Shown here: in pieces, positions 58,091-64,000 of the stretch
How positions within the stretch are numbered: the first letter of the stretch is position 1
Layout of the letters: each line of letters begins with the position of its first letter
Assembly: GCA_015680685.1 (NCBI GenBank)
Contig: MNCI01016273.1
Location: 1,122,928 to 1,186,927, forward strand
Source: Gnetum montanum
Lineage: Eukaryota; Streptophyta; Gnetopsida; Gnetales; Gnetaceae
DNA: 64,000 nucleotides
Direction of reading: 5' to 3'
Notes under the pieces: generated by a model
What the model was told of the DNA's origin: nothing
Seen by the model: the letters and a program-made list of their open reading frames with translations, nothing else
Databases searched by the model: none
Program-made: the position numbers and the translations under genes

Positions 58091-60078
58091 CCTCATCATA
58101 AACTTAGTTAATGATGTCCATGCTTAGAAGCAAACAAGGTAAGTAATGGTAATTATAATTATATTCTTTATTCCTTGACTTACTAAACTTGGTTTCTAAT
58201 TGATTTATATTTCTTTAAAGTACTAGTGAATAGAAAATTATTAAATGGATGCTATTGAAAATATTTTTTTATCCAATGAAATCCTCACTTGGTCCTACAA
58301 GGTATTAAGTTATTGATGAAAATGACCATCAAGGATCTAGTGGCCATTGAATGATGAAGAATCAAGAGCTAAAAAGGTAAGATCTGGTAAGCTGAATAGT
58401 TTTATTCTTTTGTATAAGGATCATCTTGTTGCCTTGTAATCTAGCTTATATTATTCAAATAGTATTTTGTTCTATTAAGTTGTAGATTGAAAAATATGTT
58501 GTAAATGACTCTTTTTTTATTGATAAGGTCCAAATATTTTTAAAATATTAATTATTTTACAATTGTGAAATAAAGTGGCTTGAGCCTTGATTATGATTCA
58601 TAGAGCTCACAACACCTCTTTAGAAGGTCTTCTTTATTCAATCTTTGGTAGAAATCTATTGCTATAGATGTGGTTTTTCTATATGAATAGTATTTATGCT
58701 CTTAATAAAAGTTCAATCCTTGATCTATTTATCATTGAAGGATACTACTAATAGGAGACTTTGGTTTCTAAAAGTCTTCATACTTGATCTTGCTATGGTA
58801 TTTCAGATTTATTTATATGAAGCATAATTCAATGAGATTCAAGGATGCATCTCTATAAAGGCAAGGTATCCCAAGAAAGGATATTCAAGAAATAGATGCA
58901 TTATAAAAGTTGGAGATTGTTGCTGCTACTGTGATTTTATTTAGATCCTTACTATTTGATCACAAGGTTCTTCCTTTCAAAAGAGATTCCTTGCTAAGTA
59001 TCTAGAAGAGCAATTATTACTATTTTTCATTTGCTTTAATCACTAACATGTAGGTCTAGTACTATGATGACAATGGATGATCAAAGATACTACTACATAT
59101 ATCTCATCTATGATAAAAATCAAGATTGCATCTCTAGCAAGTTGATCCTAAAAGGCACAAGGGTAGAATACCACACTCTCTCTACAATAGATATATTAAG
59201 AAGCTAGAAATAAAATTAGCACATATGTAGGAGGAGCCTGTACCTCATCAATGATCATTATCTTATAGGCCATCAATTTATGGGAAGTCTTTTGAAACTC
59301 TCATCAAAAGATACTAAAGTAATAAGATCTCAAACTGCACAATCCATAGCTAAATATAAGTAAGAAAAATTATATTTATATTGGAGTAGGGTAAAGTATC
59401 TAATGTAAAGTATGCATTCTTTTTATTCAAGTTACATTTGTCTCTTTTACATTAAGAAGGTTTTCTTTATGATGATATTTGATATTGACATGGCCATATA
59501 CATTTGCTTCATGAGCATCTTGATGAGGATGTAATTAACTATTTTTGATCCTTTGAGATTCTAAGCATGATGAGTTGTGCAACTTTGACTATTTGTTTCT
59601 ATCTTGTATCTAAAGGTCTTCATAGAATTATGTGTTGTTTCTCTCTCCTTAGCAATGGTATTTACTTATGGTATCCTTTTGGCAATGTCCAAAAAGGGGA
59701 ACAAAATTTGAGATGGTTTCTAATTTGATAGACTTAAGATATTTATGTTCGTATAAAAGTATGATCATGGCCTATAAAGTGTTTTTGTTACTAATGGCTT
59801 ATGGATTATTGTATTAAAGATATATGTTTTTAATTCTTGAACTATAGCCTTTGGTTACTCATGGAATTATCCTTGACAACAATAAAAGGCTTTAATTATT
59901 TTTGCTTTAGTGATTATCTAACTTTGACCTAATGTGCGAACAAATAAGGGGAAGCTTTTAAGGGGATTTTTTTAATCAACCCTATGTTAAAGGATGTTTA
60001 CTCATCCTTAGATATATATTTATATAAATATTTTTGATCTGAGCTATTTCCTATGTTGATATTGGCTAATGGATATAT
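58091..60078 (+). other. Interior of element J without recognisable genes
   Basis: AT-rich, with short frames only; no protease, integrase or RT motif seen. Near 59685-59700, CAATGTCCAAAAAGGGGAAC resembles the region before the 3' LTR of copia elements, and a second purine-rich tract lies near 59945. Confidence 0.4.
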
Positions 60079-60083
60079 GTTCC
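60079..60083. repeat. Target-site duplication GTTCC of solo LTR C2, left copy
   Basis: GTTCC precedes TGTTGGCACATT and is repeated at 63080-63084 directly after CGCCAACA. Confidence 0.85.
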
Positions 60084-60660
60084 TGTTGGCACATTTTGGC
60101 CATTTCATGGAACAACAAGAGTAGATACTAGAAAAAGACAACTTGTAAAAGAATGTATGGTTGAAAATTTAAAAATAAACATGTGGCTTTAAGGTTATGG
60201 GTTGCTTAAACTCTATTAGTCCTTGATTGAAGAACAAGGCACATTCTTAACTACCTAAGATGGAACAAAGAAAAGAATGTCATGATTAGAATGCAACAAA
60301 AGATACAAAATCTAGTAAGAAGATGGAATAATGAAATGATTAAGATCCAAATTAAGCAAATTAACATGCTTCATGCATTATTTCAACACTGAGTACCCTT
60401 CCATCCACTAAGGCATATTCTTAACACACGTTTCCTCACCATTGAAAGGTGATCATCACCGTAGCTTTCAGATTTGCTGCAAATGAGCATGGTTGCAATG
60501 GTAACAGTAATAGGAGGTGGCTTGTTTACTTGCAAGCAAACCCAGATACTCCAAGTGGCTATCATCAAACATCATGGTGCAAAAGAAGAAAAACTCCAAC
60601 TGATATCAATTGATACGTCAAAATATTGTAGTCATGCGTTGATGGGTCACGTCACAGCAA

Positions 60661-61293
60661 TTGCGAGCCAAATTGATGGTAGCAGGACTAATCCAACAAC
60701 AACAAAGTGCAATTTTGTGGACCAAACTTATGGGCCTGTATTGCCTTTGTGGGTTTCTGGACGAAGCATGCAAAGCATTTTATGAGGGAGAATTGCACCT
60801 TCATAGCAAAATAGATGATGTCTACCTTTGGAACATCATCATCAAAGCTCACGTCCGCCACAACCAGCATCAAAAAGTTCTGTTTCTTTTCTATCAAATG
60901 CACGTTCATAGATTCTTTGCAAATGCTCACACTTTTTCCAGCGCTCTGAAATCATGCACAGCATTGAGGGATCTGTAGATGGCAAAGCAAATTCATGTCC
61001 ACATTGTTAAAAATGGTTTCGGGGAAAATCACTTCGTGGCGACCATGTTACTGGACTTGTATGCTAAATGCGGTTGCGTGGAATCTGCTTGTACGATTTT
61101 CCAGAGTATTTTAGAGTAGGATTTGGTGCTTTGGGGTGTTCTTCTGGCCGCATTTGGTCACAATTGTAGGTGTAGTGAGGCCATCAGGGTTTTTCACAAG
61201 TTTTTTCAGCAAGGGTTTGTAGGGTTTCGAGTCAGAATCAAAATTTCAAGCAGAGCAGCAACGGAAAGAGCAGCAGCAGTAGAGCAACGGTAG
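60661..61293 (+). pseudogene. PPR protein gene fragment inside solo LTR C2
   Basis: One frame of 210 codons is broken by two TAGs (60976 and 61117). PPR features are clear: L-C-G-F-L-D-E-A-C-K-A-F (residues about 29-40), D-V-Y-L-W-N-I-I-I-K-A-H-V (about 53-65), F-S-S-A-L-K-S-C-T-A-L (about 92-102), K-Q-I-H-V-H-I-V-K-N-G-F (about 108-119), L-L-D-L-Y-A-K-C-G-C-V-E-S-A (about 128-141) and a D-L-V-L-W-G-V-L-L-A-A-F unit. This is the PLS-type layout of plant organelle RNA-binding PPR proteins, which usually have ten or more repeats; here about three to four remain. The end drifts into unrelated sequence near 61220. No start, no C-terminal E or DYW domain. Orientation matches the LTR. Confidence 0.8.
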
Positions 61294-61803
61294 TGCAATG
61301 GAGGCTGAGCGGTGGTGGAATGGTGGCCATCGTGGCCGTCGTCACCAACTGAATCATGAAACGTGGCCCCTGGGAGAGCTGAAGCCATATGAAACATCTG
61401 CAATGACATCAGGCAACGTCCATGCTACAGTATTAGCAAAGACAATATTGATAATTAGCATGAAGATGAATCTAAATATTGCCTCTGGTGTTGGGAGGTC
61501 AATGATTTGAAGTTGCTTCTAAAGTCCCAGCGTGAGTTTATTACCATTAGAAGGAAATGTTGAAAGAAGATCAAAGAATGAATGTCCGCTTTATCAAATA
61601 TGATATTTTTATTGTCAACTGAATGTGGAGGCGGCATAAACTTATCCAAAGCAGAGGAAAAGCTTATGAAGTAGGATGATGAAATGAGCAACAACTCCAT
61701 GGTTACTATCTCTACTACTATATGATGTAAATAACAATAAAATATTTTATGATTTAAAAAGGGAATTTTTGCAACAATTGTTCAAAGTCTCATGTGAATT
61801 GAG

Positions 61804-62009
61804 CACTTGTCAATGGAAATGGTGGTTATAACCACCACGAAGGCCACTTGTCAAGTACAACCTATTTTTCTCCACAAAGGCCACTTGTCACTTGCATGGG
61901 ACACTTGTCACCTACAACTTGTTTATCTCCATGGTGACCACTTAGCAACTGAATGAAGACACTTGGCAACTACATGAAGACACTTGGCCATGGAATAGGA
62001 CACTTGTCC
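61804..62009 (+). promoter_or_regulatory. Eight-copy CACTTG-core array upstream of the C2 TATA box
   Basis: CACTTGTCA, CACTTGGCA or close variants start at 61804, 61845, 61882, 61902, 61939, 61960, 61981 and 62001. Spacings are 41, 37, 20, 37, 21, 21 and 20, close to multiples of 20.5 bases, or two helical turns, so copies would lie on one face of the DNA. CACTTG is an E-box-type core (CANNTG). The last copy lies 72 bases before TATAAAAA. Confidence 0.6.
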
Positions 62010-62080
62010 ATTGTAGCTTTTTTATCTCTATGGTGGTTAAACCACCCAAGATATTTTGTAACTTCCCTACCTTTGAACCC

Positions 62081-62088
62081 TATAAAAA
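62081..62088 (+). promoter_or_regulatory. TATA box of solo LTR C2
   Basis: GAACCCTATAAAAAGGCTTC, identical in core to C1. The transcript would start near 62110, leaving about 970 bases of R-U5. Confidence 0.65.
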
Positions 62089-63079
62089 GGCTTCAGGGAT
62101 CAAGGAGGAAGGATCATCATCACATAAGGGGTCTCACACATCACACTTGGGATCTTGGAAGATTTGTAAAGAAGATTGCTTGTAAGATGGCTTGCTAGAG
62201 TAAAGATTTCAGCCTCTTTGTCATAGTCCTGTGGTTATGTTTTATTTTTGTTTTTTTTAAATTGTTTAGCTAGTGGTTTAGATAGTATCATCCTTGGCAA
62301 GTAATTTTGGGATTTTTAGATTGCTCTTATTGTTTTTGTTGCCCGATAGAAATTTCTATTAAAATTTTACCATAGAAGCGCTTGTGTTTAAAATCCTTAA
62401 GAGCATTTTAGTAGTAAATTTCGTTATTGTGCAACGTGTGGGAACTGCTATTGGGATTGTTGTAAGAGAGCCTCTGTTTGTAGTCACGACGTTAAACAAT
62501 TCAGTAGTCGAGAGGGTTCAGAAAATCTTTGGTATTTTGATGGGATCAGAATACCTTATTTTTATCTTTAAAGTGAATTTCCGTGGTATTTCAATCAAAA
62601 ATTGTCAAGTCTTTTAAAGGTTAAGTTTGAATGCAATCATTGACATCTATTATCTAGTCAAAATGGAGTCTCGTACGTGGTAGTTTACGTAGCAATTTTT
62701 GGCAGCATAGTAGGATTGTCTTGAAGAAATTGCTTNTGCGGAGTTGTGCTTAAATGTTTTTGCAAAATTTTATTTGTTACAAGTAGGTATTATAAGGACC
62801 GCGTAGACTAGGCAATTGAACAAAATAGGAAACTTTTAACAACTCACAGTACTTGGAAAAGTTGGCTGAATCTCTTTAAAGTAAGTCATTTGTAGTTTAC
62901 ACACAACGCAATCATTACATTTCTCACAACCGCACGCCGCAACAACACACACACATACTCACATTAACTACTGAGTTTATTTGGAGGTATTTGGGCCTTG
63001 AAGTTGCCAGAGACTAGCAGACACCTAAATCATGTTCGAGGACACTCGTTGGTGGTCGCGTCCCAAACGGTCGCCAACA

Positions 63080-63084
63080 GTTCC
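63080..63084. repeat. Target-site duplication GTTCC of solo LTR C2, right copy
   Basis: Matches 60079-60083. After it the interior of J resumes (TTAATTATTTTATC). Confidence 0.85.
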
Positions 63085-63225
63085 TTAATTATTTTATCTC
63101 ATTTTCCATTTCCATACATGTTGTCATAGGATTATATATTCATGCATATATTTGTGTCTTTAAAAGTTTATCATATTATGGTATGTTATTATGCTAACCC
63201 ATTTTTTCAAGTTTTAGACATCACC

Positions 63226-63243
63226 AAAAAGAGGAAGACTATT
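63226..63243 (+). other. Polypurine tract of element J
   Basis: AAAAAGAGGAAGACTATT just before the 3' LTR; copia elements usually have an AAAGGGGGAGAT-like tract here. Confidence 0.55.
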
Positions 63244-64000
63244 GATATTTTTGTATGTCAAAACCTTTAAAAATGGAGAATGTAAAAATTTGTTTGTATG
63301 ATTTTGCAGTGCTAAGAAATAACTTAACAAGAGCAAGATGATTTTGGAAGCTATAATCAGAGATAAGTTAGGATGATAAAACAAGAACTAAGCTATAACA
63401 AGAGCTAAGCTAAGGTGGAAAAACAAGAGTTAATTTGTAACAAGAGCTAATCTAGGATGACAAAATGAGAGCTAGTATGTCAATTTGAGATGATACAAAG
63501 TCTTAATCAAGAAAAAAATTTTACAAGTTAAAAGAAGGTGTTCCAAGATCTTTTGAGACATGAAAAATGTCAAAGAAATGTTCCAAAGTTGAAAGTGTAG
63601 TTGTAGGCCAAATGTCCCAAATAAATAGCAAGAATCCCAATTTTTGTTGGGACATCCCAACTAAAGTAATATGTCCCATCTACAAGCTCCAAAAGGTTAG
63701 CGAGAAATCCCACATTTGAATGGGATGTTCCAACTAGTCATTAGTAGTCATTGTATGAATTCCAATGATTAAAAAGCAAGAAGAAAATATATAAAAGAAG
63801 GCATAATAGCTTGATAAAGAGGAGTACTATTCTTACAATTGATCCATCATTGCATACCTCTATTGTAGTATTTGTGTTCTTCTTTGTATATCATTTGTAT
63901 CTTCTATTTTTCTTAGTCAAAGCTTAAACACAAGGAACTTGTAAAGTCTAGTTACACTTTATCCTTATTTTCTTTATTTCCTTTCTTACCATACAGGGTT
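63244..64000 (+). repeat. 3' LTR of element J, truncated by the window end
   Basis: Aligns with 55633-56440. U3 has three units of about 43 bp (63365-63490) built on TAAGCTATAACAAGAGC-like words; the 5' LTR has fewer. TATATAAAAGAAGGC at 63788-63802 is the TATA box. Confidence 0.7.
63788..63796 (+). promoter_or_regulatory. TATA box of the J 3' LTR
   Basis: TATATAAAAGAAGG; the 5' LTR has TGATAAAAGAAGG at the same place, so this copy keeps the better promoter. Confidence 0.55.

Larger units (their letters stand above)
60084..63079 (+). mobile_element. Solo LTR C2 (family C), plus orientation, carrying a PPR gene fragment
   Basis: Begins TGTTGGCACATTTTGGCCAT and ends GGTCGCCAACA, 2996 bp, with a perfect GTTCC duplication and no attached interior. 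The part 62001-63079 aligns in reverse with 9905-8570 of C1, including the TATA box at 62081. The first 29 bases also match C1. The middle (about 60115-61790) has no counterpart in C1 and holds a PPR reading frame. An unknown base lies at 62736. Confidence 0.8.
55633..64000 (+). mobile_element. Element J: Ty1/copia-like retrotransposon, non-autonomous, right end outside the window
   Basis: The 5' LTR (55633-56820) and the start of a second copy (63244 onward) flank the interior. A tRNA-iMet-type primer site and a copia-style gag tail support Ty1/copia. Polymerase domains were not found in 57900-60083, so J looks non-autonomous. Solo LTR C2 (60084-63079) interrupts it. J begins exactly where the protease frame of remnant I breaks off. 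Confidence 0.65.

Noticed and set aside
60474-60785. 103-codon ORF overlapping the start of the PPR fragment
   Set aside because: Different frame from the clear PPR reading; its residues show no PPR pattern, whereas the overlapping frame at 60661 does.

Overview
This window looks like a gene-poor stretch of a very large seed-plant nuclear genome. A gymnosperm is my guess, from the long, old, nested retrotransposons and the lack of any intact gene; the sequence does not name the species. I found no complete host gene, no rRNA or tRNA gene, and no bacterial feature. Nearly all coding sequence is decayed retroelement sequence. Its in-frame stops are mostly TAG, TAA or TGA where CAG, CAA, CGA or TGG would fit, the signature of methyl-cytosine deamination in silenced repeats.

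Layout. 1-1353: one end of a minus-strand LTR (family C) with gene-like GC-rich sequence inside. 1354-5863 and 22079-26100: a decayed, intron-containing plus-strand gene ('E') with its flanks, cut inside an exon by a 16.2 kb minus-strand Ty3/gypsy element ('B', 5864-22073, site duplication CTAAT). B has two 895 bp LTRs, a tRNA-Asp-like primer site, gag, protease, RT, RNase H, integrase and an extra ORF after integrase; that ORF is split by a 2.9 kb solo LTR (C1, 8570-11504, site duplication GTAGC). 26400-31760: minus-strand gag-protease remnant and LTR (F). 31760-52049: two gag-only or gag-protease remnants (G, H) and related LTRs in one orientation. G is interrupted by a 7.05 kb plus-strand element (D, 36856-43906, site duplication CTCAC), a relative of B that kept gag and protease but has no RT or integrase. 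52050-55632: minus-strand pol remnant (I) like that of B. 55633-64000: plus-strand Ty1/copia-like element (J) that entered the protease of I and was itself entered by a 3.0 kb solo LTR (C2, 60084-63079, site duplication GTTCC) carrying a pentatricopeptide-repeat (PPR) gene fragment.

The insertions can be ordered: E, then B, then C1; G, then D; I, then J, then C2. Four target-site duplications are perfect, so B, D, C1 and C2 have firm edges.

The most interesting signals are: (1) two successive 65-base segments in the D LTR that fold into the same three-helix hairpin with compensatory changes in all three helices; (2) a cluster of GCGATATCGC palindromes just upstream of the D TATA box, and different short-period motif arrays upstream of the TATA boxes of most other LTR families here; (3) family C LTRs that share their ends but have unrelated middles, one being a PPR gene fragment; (4) a spliced multi-exon pseudogene whose reading frame continues across the B insertion.
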